Of a stretch of 32,999 nt of DNA, positions 13,082 to 25,300 are shown piece after piece. How positions within the stretch are numbered: position 1 is the first letter of the stretch; each line of letters opens with the position of its first letter. Under the pieces are notes generated by a model. The model had not been told where the DNA came from, searched no databases, and saw only the letters and a list, made by a program, of their open reading frames with translations. The DNA lies in assembly GCA_036897485.1 (NCBI GenBank), contig JAYMTF010000602.1, positions 1 through 32,999 on the forward strand. The letters run 5' to 3'. The position numbers and the translations under genes were made by a program. This DNA comes from Pelargonium nanum (Eukaryota; Streptophyta; Magnoliopsida; Geraniales; Geraniaceae).

Positions 13082-13515
13082 CTTAGCTACAATACTCAAA
13101 TCATTCTTTGTCGTCATTGAAATGAAATGTAATGTAATGTTATATTTTAATTTAATTTTCATGAATAATTTACCAGATTCACATGTACTCCAAGGAAATA
13201 TATATATGGGGAGACATTGTTGCCTTGATTTCTTAATTTAGAATTGGAATGTGAATGAGCATAGACATGGGCTGGCCATGCTGGAGTTAACTGGGACAGC
13301 TTACATTATGAGCTAGCTTGACTACTGGTTCTTATGATTACTATGGAAATAGGTTGATTGATACTATCCTAACAAGCTAGTAGCCTGCATAGTTTGTTTC
13401 CTCTGAGAGTATAGACAAGTAGAGGGTTTTTTTTTTCCTCATTTTTTATGTAGGGAATCAGATGTTTTTTTGTTGGTTAGACTCTTAATTATGTTGCTAT
13501 AGGAACTATCAAAGT
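13082..13515. other. 3' UTR of the LRR gene and intergenic DNA
   Basis: The 3' UTR probably extends over the first 100-200 bases, with the TGTAATGTAATGTTATATTT stretch and AATAAT near 13162 as possible poly(A) elements. A T-rich tract lies near 13427. Nothing else is recognised. Confidence 0.4.
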
Positions 13516-13519
13516 TTGT

Positions 13520-13580
13520 TAGGCTAAATGGTTTAAGCATTTCAAATTTTCTTTGAGATCTTGGCTTCGAGCATTTTTGC
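13520..13580 (+). repeat. Possible tRNA-derived SINE trace
   Basis: An A-box-like GGCTAAATGGTTTAAG (from 13522) is followed about 25 bases later by a B-box-like GGCTTCGAGC (from 13563). The spacing and intervening sequence align loosely with the better-supported SINE at 27997-28093. No target-site duplication or A-tail was identified, so this is tentative. Confidence 0.35.
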
Positions 13581-13699
13581 CAACTTATCGAGAATAAAAA
13601 CGCGTTGCCTTCTTGAACTAGAATTTACACATAAACATTGCACAAGGAGGAATGAGTTTGCACCTACTTCATCAATCTGAATACCTTCATCAATACATA

Positions 13700-13930
13700 A
13701 TTATAAAAGATTTGAATTCAACCATATTATTTGGTCTCTTGCCAAAATCAGCCTGAAAACGCAAACGTACACTACCACACCCGTTTGAGAGCGGAAAACC
13801 CTCCTCCTCCTGCCATGCCCTCTTCGAAAAGCACCATCTACATTCAACCGAACCTTGCCTATTTCCAAAACACCCTACATAACCCATTTTGGTGGTGATC
13901 CAGATGCTCAATTGATCAATATGTTGCACA
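13700..13930 (-). pseudogene. Broken RNase H-like fragment, N-terminal half
   Basis: On the minus strand one frame reads KVRLNVDGAFRRGMAGGGG, which is the start of the plant RNase H-like domain (KLNVDGSF...GIGGV) with its first catalytic Asp. A second frame continues FQADFGKRPNNMVEF, matching the following strand (F.A.FG..SNN.AE). Stops and a frame change separate the two parts. It is a retroelement-type remnant. The long open frame at 13690-13956 is partly a frame-shifted reading of this fragment. Confidence 0.6.
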
Positions 13931-13959
13931 GTTGCAGAACCCCCAAGTTTTTGCACGTG

Positions 13960-15595
13960 AATTGTTCTTTTTACAAATTAAGCGTAGATTTGTAGTATCT
14001 AGTAGTATGTTTCTACTTTAGCTAAAAACAAAATGGAACAACATGCCCTTTTAAAAAAATGGAATAACATGCATAAAAGGCAAAGGAATAAATTGAAAAG
14101 AATGGAGCTTTGTAAAGAGAATATGGTCCCAGAATTAAGTATGGTAACAAGACAATGAATTGAGACTGAACAAGACTCATAAGTTGACTCAAATCCAAGT
14201 GATGATTGGCCACAACAAACCCATTCCATTAACATATGTACATGTGGTCCAGCTAAAAAGACCTCTATCTCATCATTTAACAAGGAGTATATACTTAAAA
14301 TAAATCCCATATGTCTAATTTTATTGAATTGCCCACCTTAATGGGTTATTGCTGATCTCATCACAATTCATATATACCTACTTGACCAAAGTTCCATATA
14401 CGGCGCCGTCCAGTGTAAAATAATATACCATACCAATCTTTTCAGCACCAATAGAGTGTGAATGTGTGAGTTTCTTTATAATCTATACGTGTGGTGCATG
14501 AGCACCAAGTTCGGCCTTGAGGGAGTGCAAAGTGTGCGCTTGCACAGAATCTCTTAAAGTCGGAGCTTTTTAATGGGTTGTGCATATTTAATCGAAGAAC
14601 CGAAACGGATTGCCACTAAGTCAAAACCAGATTGAAACCAAACTCTTGCTTACAGTTAACGATTCACAAATAACGGTTTATAACCGACTGATTGATTTTA
14701 GTTAACTGATCGAGTATATTTTTTATTAGTTCACAATTGGCTACGCTTTAAATCTTTAGGTCACTTTTGGCGAATGATTCTTGAAATCCTTGAGGCGACT
14801 TGCCGACCTAATGACACCAATAAGTTGCATCTATTTGAATGATTAATTAGGTGGCTAAAGTGGAGTTGAAAATGTAATAAATATATAAAAGGTTGCAGCT
14901 GCACTTGGACATTTTGTGATAGTAGTTGTGGAGGACACAATCATAGATGGAAGACCTGTATTTCTGGAGAGTTTAATTTGAGAGGTGAGTGTTTAGCTTT
15001 ACATACATATATATGTTGAGTGGGAAGCAGACTTTTGCTTCAAGAAACGCACAATTGATGGCACCTGATAGAGCACGTACACCACTCTCCACCAGTCCCA
15101 AACCAAAGAGAAGCCATACCTGACTCATTCCTGTACTATTAGACTACGAAAATTATGGACTTCACCTGAAACTAGAGACCTTCACTTTCGAGTTTAGAGT
15201 TTAGACATAAGCTCGTTTGAATTGTCCACTTCAATTATCTAGTTATAAACGTAAAATATTTGCAGAGATATCTCGAAACATTGGATTAAAAGCATTTTGT
15301 CTATTAGCTCAAGTGTTTGTTTCAGTTTCATTTAGTTGGATTAGCCGACCTGCAAGCGGGTGACCCATGTTTTGGTTAAGTCGTCAGTTTTTGTGTCAGA
15401 CTCGAGGAGTGGTTGGGTCTTCAGCCTCCTATAGATTTTTCTCAATTGTTACTTTCGGAGATGATTATTGAGTAATAAGAGTTTAGTTTTAATTGTTTGA
15501 CCTAATTATCTTCACAATCGACCTTATAGAGTATATAAGCATTAGCATAAAAGTGATGAGGTTGACCGATATTTCATCTTGATCTACTGGCTATA
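13960..15595. other. Intergenic DNA without recognised gene
   Basis: The stretch is AT-rich. At 14518-14575 a GTGCAAAGTGTGCGCTTGCA block with inverted halves (GTGCAA/TTGCAC) looks like a piece of a dispersed plant repeat. The region from about 15340 is richer in short direct phrases and leads into the tandem array. No coding sequence is recognised. Confidence 0.45.
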
Positions 15596-15890
15596 GGTCG
15601 ACCATGAAACTAGAATGGTTCACCGCATAGAGTAAAAATAAGTATATATATCTAACTCTGATATCGAGCCATATCACATCTAGGTCTACCAAATGATGGT
15701 TTGTCATAAAACTATAATAGTCTACCGCAAAGAGTAAAAACATGTATATCTAACTATGATAACGACCTACATCACATATGGGTTTACCGTCTGAAGGTCG
15801 ACCATGAAACTAGAACGGTCTACCACATAGAGTAAAAACATGTGTATTTAAATATGTGGTCGACCCATATCTTTTGTAGGTCAACCACAA
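15596..15890. repeat. Tandem array of about 100-bp units (three copies)
   Basis: Units start at 15596 (GGTCGACCATGAAACTAGAA), 15698 (GGTTTGTCATAAAACTATAA) and 15796 (GGTCGACCATGAAACTAGAA). Each has a shared block like CTACCGCATAGAGTAAAAA about 20-25 bases in, and the first two copies then share ATATCTAACT.TGATA. Copies 1 and 3 are more alike than either is to copy 2. The palindrome GGTCGACC recurs at 15858. A partial unit may precede 15596. Confidence 0.8.
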
Positions 15891-16464
15891 TGTGTTTTTT
15901 TTTTCTTGTCTGACAAAAACAAAACAAATATCACAACATAACATTGTACCTTTGGTTAAGCTTATTTTGGTCATATATCATTGTCAAATCAAGGATAATT
16001 AGGGGCGAAAAATAACGACAAGAGGTACGGTAGATCGTGTAGGAGCCTCTAACTTCCTGTGGCATATAACCTGCTTATTCCTGCTGATGGAGAATGAAGA
16101 AACTTTCAGTGTCTTTGATTTGATTATTCATGATGTTTAATCTATTGTGGCTCGGTTTGGTAGTGTCTCTGTTTTGTTTGCGGGTTGATATGCAAATCGA
16201 CTTACCCACGAGTTAGTTAAGGTTTTCGGTCCAAAATTAGGGTATTAAGGTAATTCTCCAAGGCTTTGGCTAAGGCTAATACTATTGAGATTGAGAGGCA
16301 ATACCAATATAGGGCTCAACAAAGTTGCAGCGAGCCCAAACCCTGAAACTGCACAATGTGAGATTGCAAATGCAGAAATGACAAGCAGATTAGAACTGAA
16401 TGAGCAGAAAATAGAAACCGAGCTGAGGAGAGGAGATTGAAAAGTTCTGTGTTTTTCTCTTGAA
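15891..16464 (+). other. Upstream and leader region of the gene at 16465
   Basis: A T-rich tract (15895-15905) is followed by mixed sequence. The last ~200 bases become purine-rich (GAGCAGAAAATAGAAACCGAG) and probably form the 5' UTR. No clear TATA box was chosen. Confidence 0.4.
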
Positions 16465-17554
16465 ATGTCATCTCCAGATTCAATGGACACGGAAATGATG
16501 GAGACCGAGAACCCTAGCACTCAGCCTCAGTCTCAGCAGGACCTAGCCTCCGGCTCCGGCAGCACCGACGCCGTCAGGGACCTACTCGCATTGGCTCGCC
16601 ACCTCATCAATCAAGGCAACCCTACCCAGGCTCTCCAAACGGTAATCATCAGTTTTTTCTATTGATTGGTTTTGTTATTGGCGGTTCTTTAGTTTCATTG
16701 AAGAAATTTTTTTTACTTTTTTTGCTTTTCTTTGAATCACCCAGAAATCTAGAATTGTAGTTTAGCCGATATTGAACGACTCTATAATTAGTGCTTCAGT
16801 TTTCAGCTCCAGTTCCGCATATTGTGATTGTGTTTCTTTGATCAAGTTAGGTATCATCAGGTTGGATAGTTGATTGTCAATGTTTTATATTTGTAATTGG
16901 TATGTTTATATTCGTCTTCGCGTAATTTGAAGCCTTTTTAAAGAAGCAAAAGATGCATTGTGAGGAAACAATGAAGAATGAATCATTAACAAGTTATTGA
17001 ACTCAACTCAAAACTTCTAAAACTGATGCAAGATAAAAATTTGGATTCTTTTGCAAGTTGGTGTTTTAAATGCCAGTGTATCTAACTATCTATCTTTGTG
17101 AATACCAAAAATCCATATAAATTTTTTGTGGCGAGACTTGACAGAAGTCCTGTGTAGAGTTACTAACACTCGGTCTGTACTTATGTTGGAACAGGTGGTG
17201 ATGGCGATGAAAACCAAAGGAGGAGATGAAGCTGTATTCCAGTCCCTTCACCGGGCTCGTGAGCTATACAGGAGCAGATTGCAAGAAAATGCTGCTGTTG
17301 ACCAGTTGGCTTCTCTATTTGCTGAGTGTGCGATTGCTGAAGCCCAACCTTCCAATTCTGAACCATCACCACAGAACACGGGTGGCGGTATGGTTGCACC
17401 AGATTCTACTTCTATATTGGCAGAATCTGGTAGGTCACAAATTGTGTTGGATGCATTTTCAGATGGGAGCAGCTTCATCTGCTTACAGTGTGGGGGTCTT
17501 GTTAGTAACCACCGAAAAGACGAGCACTATGCATACTGGTGTTGTAAGATATGA
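16465..17554 (+). CDS. Plant protein of unknown function with C-terminal Cys/His motif (2 exons, 178 aa)
   Basis: Exons are 16465-16641 and 17195-17554, joined in phase 0 by a GT-AG intron of 553 bases. The N-terminus (1-33) is acidic, Met/Gln/Ser-rich and probably disordered. Residues about 34-110 are helical, with a repeat-like pattern ([20 protein letters not shown], then [18 protein letters not shown]). Residues 111-148 are a Ser/Pro/Gly-rich linker. The end holds C155-x2-C158, H165, H170 and C175 (CLQCGG...DEHYAYWC), which looks like a small zinc site. I recognise the overall look of a conserved plant protein but not its function. A GTAAGA overlapping the last codons could be a splice donor, so the last two or three residues are uncertain. 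Confidence 0.85.
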
Positions 17555-18393
17555 TTTTTGCAGGTACATGGATTGAGAATTTGTTCTTACTAGGTGCAAG
17601 CGCTCCTGTTGGTCATAATTACAGTACACAAGTGCCCTCCATCTAATGCACTTACACTTCAGTGCCTAGTAGCTCAGTTCCAGCTCTCTGTAGACATGTA
17701 CGAGGTTGTTACTTGAAAGCAATGTGTTGAGTGCATGATTTCTAATTTACGGGTCATGCATTGTTCAGAGTTGGGTGAAATGTGTTCCGAAGTTTGAGTG
17801 ATTTAGAATTCCGTCGTGGTTAAATTATCCTTACAGAAGAATATTCTAGTAATCTGTTGAATATATTTGGTGGGTTTTCCAAACTTGTTTGTTGCTTTGT
17901 ATCAGCATATTGATATCACACCTGGTCCAAATTCTTTGCTGCTATTTGGTGTACAGTGTTATCTTAGTGTTTGCTCATTGGTATTGTTTTTTAGTCAGTT
18001 AATGTAGGTAATGGGAGTTGAATTCTTGTGTTCCCTGTTAACTTGATGGTATTTGGCTCCAAATAATATCTTCATGTTTAGACTTGTATAGCATGATTGG
18101 AAGAGAGAAACCAGTCATTGGTAGTGATAAATGGTGTAGCTCTCATCTGCTTATTATTAGCCAAAGACAGTAGTAATATGAGAACGCCTAATTATGGGGC
18201 ATCATAGTGGTTTTAAGTGCAATTGAAACTATAATGTTTTAAGCTGTTAACAGATTTCTAGATCATGTCCAAATTATTTCTGCATTGAGCTCATTTTGAA
18301 AATGAAAAACTTCATTGCCACTATTTTTAAACAATCACCAAACTGCCTCTCCAAACTAAATAAATATAAAGTAGCTTGAGAAGTGACACAATC
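17555..18393 (+). other. 3' UTR and intergenic DNA
   Basis: This is likely the 3' UTR of the upstream gene, followed by AT-rich intergenic DNA. No gene is recognised. Confidence 0.45.
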
Positions 18394-18475
18394 GTCAATA
18401 TGTCCGAGTGGTTAAGGAGACAGACTCGAAATCTGTTGGGCTTTGCCTGCGCAGGTTCGAATCCTGCTGTTGACG
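18394..18475 (+). tRNA. tRNA-Ser (anticodon CGA)
   Basis: The sequence folds as an 82-base tRNA with a long variable arm. The acceptor is GTCAATA/TGTTGAC. The anticodon stem is ACAGA/TCTGT around loop CTCGAAA, with anticodon CGA at 18427-18429. The T-arm is GCAGG TTCGAAT CCTGC and the discriminator is G. There is no intron. Five Ts follow directly (Pol III stop), and a CAA lies just upstream, as is usual for plant tRNA genes. It reads UCG codons. Confidence 0.96.
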
Positions 18476-18480
18476 TTTTT
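18476..18480 (+). terminator. Pol III termination T-run
   Basis: TTTTT starts immediately after the discriminator base of tRNA-Ser and is the standard stop signal for RNA polymerase III. Confidence 0.8.
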
Positions 18481-19361
18481 GTTTCACAATTACTGTTTTG
18501 TTTTGTCTACTGCAACTGTCCATTTATTTTATACCATTCCTTCATGAACACCAAGCAATGCATAAAAGAATTTTATATTTTCAAGTAATATGATAGAAAC
18601 AGATAAGAAAACACTCGTTTGAACAAAATCAATGTTGTGCTTACACTCAATGAACAGAAAAACAAATTGGACACCCCCAAAAATACAATCTAAAAAAATA
18701 CCAAGGAAATCTGATACATATTTTTATTGTTTGGTGTTGAACTTCCCCTCAAAAGGTGTTGTCATTGACAGTATATGTACCAAAATATTTGACGACCTCC
18801 TTGTACTGAACAATCAAACTTTCACCAACACACCAACTTTAGGCTCTGAGCTTCTAATAACTATATGATTGAACCGAACCGAATCGCCTGCTGCATCTAC
18901 ACTTCTTTACATGATGCTCCAAAAGTAGGAACCACAACAAAATTTATAGTTCCAAGAACCCAGCTCTTCAAATTGGAACTCACCCATCCATGACACCCAC
19001 AAGCAGATATCCTCAACAGCCACTTCACAACACACTGCACCATATTCAAAATTTAAGTTATGAGACTTGTCATTGCTAGCAAATAATATCCACACCATGA
19101 TAGTTTTGTTATTCTATACACAACAAGCTTCATACAGGCTTTATCTTGAGATCATGTACATTTTGCGGCTTCAGTATCATAATGTATAAACTGAGATATT
19201 ATATATTTATCAGAAAAAATTACTATTGTTTTGAGAAAATGTATTTTGACTACTTGGAAGTTACCTGCACTCTTTTCTATATGCTCTCCTGCGTGCCTTC
19301 GGAATCATACTTATAGGTCGAAGATGAATATCACACAGCAACAAGCCGGTGACTAGAAACA
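18481..19361. other. Convergent intergenic region and kinesin 3' UTR
   Basis: The region lies between the plus-strand tRNA and the minus-strand kinesin. The part next to 19361 is presumably the kinesin 3' UTR; its end cannot be fixed. No coding sequence is recognised. Confidence 0.45.
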
Positions 19362-22300
19362 TCACATTGTATTTGGCAGAGCCTGGGGACGAGGTCTCGC
19401 TCTGATGAGTGTTTCATCACTGTGCCTAATCCATTCCGAAAGTCTCCAAGGCTTCTGCCATTTCCATTTGAATTGCACTAGCCACTGGTGATGACTCCTT
19501 TTCCACCTCCATAGCTTCCCAGATTGTCCAAGGGCTGCAAGCTTTTTCATTGACAACTGCCCAGCTGGTACCATCTGCATTACCAGCAAACCCACTTTCT
19601 TAGCCAGGCACAAAAACAATATTCATACCTAGCAGTCAAAGGGTAAGTAAATTAACCTTTCGTTTAGAGTCTATAAATGCTGCTGACTCTCTCACTGAGC
19701 CATTGACAATCCCAGGAGTATATTTGAGCTGCTTCTGTGCAGGCACAGCTGATGGAGACAAGGGACTGCTCATGTCATCAGAAAAGTGTTTCAACGAATT
19801 ATGTGAGTTCCCCTGTTCATGGCAAGTGGGAAGCATTAAAAGACATAATCAACCACAGCCACAACTAAAAACGACTACAACAACAAGAAATTTTTTCACA
19901 TTTCGGTCCATGGTTGAGGAGACTGATAATACCTACAATAGCTCTCTGTGAAAAAACCCATAAAGCTAGTGCTGACAGGAGAATTGCCTGATATTCCCCC
20001 AAGCAGTCAGGAATCCACTTTTATGAAGGATCCTTCTGGGTATAGGTCTTACTTGCCATTCATTATCTCGCAATAACTTACATTTGGCACTTTGGTCATA
20101 AAAATTAGTTGAGATCTCCAGTGTTCTCTTTTGATGTAGTTTTTCCAGACATATCTGAAAGATTGCAGTAGCTCCAGGATCTGTTCTCCTTTTGAGCTTA
20201 GTTTTGCCTTCTACAGTTCTGAGTTCTTTATTCCTATCTTTCTTACATATTGTGAGTTCTCTGCTCTGGTTGGACTTATTTTTGTGTTTTACTTTTACAA
20301 GGAAACCAAACTTTTTTGCTTTACTGGCGCACCAATAGTGTATCAATATTTCACAAAATATTCACTATATTTTCATTACTATAATGTACTGACCAAAGGA
20401 TTCAGACCTCCAAAGGTTGTTTACGAAATCACTTCACCCAATTTCAAATGTGTTTTTTATTCAAGTAGTGTTACTATCTATTTTGTTGTATGCACCTAAG
20501 CCCTAAAGACACCATATTATGATGCATAAGAGGAGAAAAAGAAAAAAATTCCAGCAAAAATTTAACACATACCGAAGCTGATGTAGCCAATGCAATTGCA
20601 ACAGCTTGCTCTCTCAACTTAAGCTCTTTCTCAACTTCCTTTCTTCGTATCTCACTCTGCCTCAATAAACCTACAAGCTCCTTAAGATGATCTTTCATTT
20701 CCTTGATTTCCATTTCCTTCTCCCATAGCTGGCACCTGTAGACAACATACAAAACTAGCATTAGAATTATCACTGTGCAAAAAAATGTTTCTTAAAAGTG
20801 TAGTAATTCATAACAACACTTCCCAATAGTTATTATTCCCTCTATCCCAACATACTTGTCCACTTTCTACTTTGACTAGTTAGTTATGCATGAATTACCA
20901 ATAACATCATTAAGATATGTTGGTTAGAACCCCTTGAGTTTGTTACAACAAGAGCACATGAGGGTAAAGTGGTAAACAGGGAAAAGCCTTATTCTAACTA
21001 ACTTATCCTTAATATTCACAAAAACTGGAAACTGGATAATTATTTTGGGACAGAGTGTGTATTTATTTTGGATTCAAAGAGGTAGCTTAAATGACAACTT
21101 GAGAAGGATCTATTAAGTTGACTAGACTCAGCATAGTATAGATACTTGCGCTTCATGTATGACTTGGAAGTATGGTGCAGCAAGCTTTCTTTGTCTCTGC
21201 ATTTTTTTAAGTTCTCTCCCTCTTTTTCTTTGTGGCTAATCAGAATAATATACTAAGCTGGTGTTGCAGTAAAGTTGACAAGAGAGGCTATTCCTCTTCC
21301 CTACGTAACTGAGCTTTAGTATTGGCCAGGCCATTGTGACTCATATCATGACAAAGGGGCACTATTTGAGCTATAAGGCTAAGTACACTATAGAAGTCTT
21401 TCTGAGGATCCACAAAATATTCTTAGAGATTATGGCTCCTGATATAGTGAGATACAGCTAAATCACCAGTGGGAAGAGGAACTTAAATACCAACCTCACA
21501 TCCCTAAACAAAGAACTGAAGATTATTTCTTGTAGGTGTATACTTCATGGAGGTTTCTCTTATTCCCAATGTCAGTAGTCCATACTTTGGGACTTAAGTG
21601 AGATCTTTTATCCTACCTTTTGCATCGTCTTCACCTTTTCCAATATCAATATAGATTCAAAAGTAAAGACTATCTTTTCATTAACTTTGAGAAAGACAAA
21701 CAGATCCACGTGCAAAGTTGCTTTTGTGATATTACAACAATCAAATAAAGCCTAGAACAATGACAACAGAAACAATATTGCTAGGTTAAAGAAGGTACCT
21801 TGCATCTGCAAATGAATTGAACATATATTGAAGCAAGTTTTTTGCATCCCCCATCGAACGCAACTGGTTCCAACGCCCACGGTTAGTGAAGGCACGCTCC
21901 CGTTCTTCTGCTTCTGAAAGTTGTGAAGCCATTGCTACGAGAGAGTTTGACGTTAGACTTAGCATGTTCTCAAGTGAAGATATCCTGGCTATTCTTGCAT
22001 TTGGTGACATGGAGGATGCTCTGGATAAGGGTAAAACACATAAAATAAGGGACCGTACTACTTTGTCAAACCTCAATTGTGGAAAAAAGAAATCATCACC
22101 AAGTATGAAACTACTTTGACAGAAGTTCTACCTAGCAAACCCATTCTTTCCTCTTGGAGGACTAAGACCTTTTGAAGCAAACTCATCCACTTGCTTCAGT
22201 AAGGCTAGTTCTTCTGCCAGTGCCGCTCGCCTGAGGATTGTTGCATTGTTAATTGAAGACTAACCTAATGATTATCTACAAAGTTAAATAACTATGTGAA

Positions 22301-25300
22301 TACAAATCAAATACATACACTTGACTTTGCCTCTCATATTCAAAGCGAACTTCATGCACATTCACCAAGACTTCCAGTTCGTGGTCAAGCCAACGCTGTA
22401 ATGATTTTTCATTGCTCTAAAGGAGTAGGTTTAGTTAAAATGGATTCACGACTTCAAAAAGTGTCAAACAAATAAACTGACAATTACCTGCCCATTAGTT
22501 CCATTTCCATTGGCAATACCTGCAAGATTAAAGACTATTAAAAAATCTCAAGAGGAAAAATGGCCCAGGGCATAGACACCTGTTATTTATCTAGACTGAT
22601 GAAGGATGATGCTAAATTCTTGATGTCTTGCATCAGAAGAGCTATATAGTTATCGAAAATACAAGGGGTTCCAAGAACAACAGCATCAAAAAGCAGTCAA
22701 ATGGAAGCAAATATTCACCGCAAAGACTCATGCAGAAAGATGATTATTTCATGCTGCATTTTATTAGGGGAAGTGCACTTTTACAAAGCAAGGACAGGAA
22801 ACAGCCTTTGCTAGTAACCTAGATGCACACCTGGGCTATCACGAGCTGAAGATTTACGAGCTTCTAGTAATTCTTTTAGCCTCTTGGTAGCCATTGCAGC
22901 CTCTTCCGTTTTTCTTTGAAGAACCTGAATGAAAGATGTCTTCCAATGAACAACTGCTACTATATCTATTACAAACATAAATAAAGTCACAATAAAATAA
23001 AGGAGTTCTAACCATTTTCTGCCGTTGATTTATAGCTTGTAGCTTATGCCTTTCATACTCATTTTTCCTTCCCTCTTTACGTAACTGTTTTGCAAATGAA
23101 TAATCATGAAAGAGAAGTATTCAATATGGAACATACAGGTAATCCATCTAAAGTTTATAGAAACGAGTATAGAGCAAGTAAAACCATGTGAGTACAACTG
23201 CTTAAGTTCGATTCGTTAAGGGACAGATTTGCATACAAATAACTTTTTAGATGGTGTTAAGGGAATTCAAAATGCCATCTCAACAATACTTTATGACTCA
23301 TGTTTCTTCCTATGTAACATAACAAGACAATTGTGGTTTTATTTTATCTTAAAGGCAAAAAGAAAGGAAAGGGAAAAAAAAAAAATAGGACATGGACATG
23401 TAATGGTTTCCAAAGATAGCATATGAGTGTGTGAACAGCATATCTTTTCAAGATATTTGAAAGTACCTGCAAAAGTTCCTTCTCTCGAGAAGCCTTCCAC
23501 TGTCGAAATTGTTCTGCTTCTTGTTTTATTCTTTGTTGCAATTGAACCTGCAAATTTAAATAATGTAAGCATGACATAGTATGAGAATTTACAGAATTTA
23601 AGATATTGGAGACAAATTCAACCTTTTGCGACTTTATGTATTGAATTTCATCTTGCAGTCGCTTAGCTGCTTCATCACTTTTTTGTTTTTGTTTTAAAAG
23701 CTGAACCTGACTCTCTTGTTTCTTTCTGAGATCCAGAATCTGGTGTGCGAAAATTGAATAGATGTTACTATATATGGTAAACCCAAAAGGAGTTTTTTCC
23801 TTCAATCCACAAGGAAACTGGAATTCGGAAGGAAAAACAAAAACGTCACCTGTGCCTCAAGTGTCTTTAACTTTTGGGTATGTACATCTTGCATTTTTTG
23901 TGTATGCCCGTCAGAACTAGCAGCCAGATTTTCAACTTCGGCCAACAAATGGTCCCTCTCTTGCTGCAGTATCAGAACAAACCAGTGAGGTTAACATCAG
24001 CTATATCAAAGAACAAAACTTGTATTCATGAACTTATATCTTACCTGCACAACTTTCTTTTCATCTTCAAGTTCCATGATTTTCTTGCCAAAGTGTTGCT
24101 TGAGTGCCACAGTATCCAACCCACCAAAAAGTTTCATCTCAGACTGCACAGACCAAAAATGTAAGAATATAACAAAATACAAGAACATACTATTCTTTTT
24201 TTAGAACTTTGGCACTTCATATAACCAAGATGTCTAATCAACAAGTTATGAACAAAGGTTATGTAATGTGATTTTGAAAGCAAAGCTATGGGAACATCTT
24301 ACCATCGTTAACACATTTGGACACATATTCTATAACACGAGTACATGAACAAAAAATTACAATAGTTATGTATAGATACTTCAGTTGAAAGGTATTATCA
24401 GTGATGGATAATCTCCAACTGCACAGAGCAAACACGTAAAAGTGTAACAAAATACAAGAACATACTATATCTATTCTTTTTATTAACTTTGAAAGTTTAT
24501 ATAACCAAGATGTCTAATCAATATGTTATGAACAAAGGTTATGTGATATGATTTAGAAAGCGGAGCTTTGGGAACATCTTACCATTATTAGGCAATTTGG
24601 ATACATATTCTATAACACAAGTATGTGAACAAAAAATTACATTAGTTATGTATAGCTACTTCAGTTGAAAGATATTACCAGTGATGGATACATACAGGAA
24701 GTACCTTTCTTGAAAAGCAACATCAGATGTGTGGATTAAAATAATTTTAGACTTCCATTTGACAACTACTCAATGCAACTTTTCTTAAGATTTCTCTTTC
24801 AAAAGTTTCAAATAAACACAAGTAATGAATAACTAGTGCAAAAGAGACAGCAATAAAATTTGAGAAGGAAAAGAAAGATCACCTCTTTCTGCTCTAGACG
24901 TTTATTCAACTCATTTAACTCTTTGTCCATGGAATTTTGTAGAAGAGTGTGTTCCCACTCTTTTGCTACTTCATCAACTTCACTGGTATCACCTGCTAAA
25001 ATGAGCAGTTTTATCCAATTAAATAGCATGTAGAAAGCGAGCCCAAAACTTACGAATTGGCAAACAGAAAAAGACTGATGACAGAAAAGTACTTAGATGA
25101 GTTAAATTACATACCAGTTAAGGCATCACTCATTTGATAATCAGGTGACTCCATACTATGTAAGCCCCTTTTAAGCCCATCACTTTTCACTGAACATGTA
25201 TCCTGAAAGACAGACAAAATCATGAATCCAGTCAATGAAGCTCTTAAAGTAGTTTGAAAGGAAAAGGAGCTTCCGGAACATACTTGAGCATCTATTTCAC

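Noticed and set aside
13690..13956. 88-codon minus-strand frame as an intact gene
   Set aside because: The meaningful similarity (NVDGAF start of an RNase H-like domain) is in a neighbouring frame, so this open frame is a remnant and not a gene.
18376..18588. 70-codon plus-strand frame
   Set aside because: It is translated straight through the tRNA-Ser gene.
19966..20346. 126-codon minus-strand frame as an extra kinesin exon
   Set aside because: It lies in intron 23. The protein is already complete at 1035 residues with exact phase, and the translation does not resemble kinesin-4.
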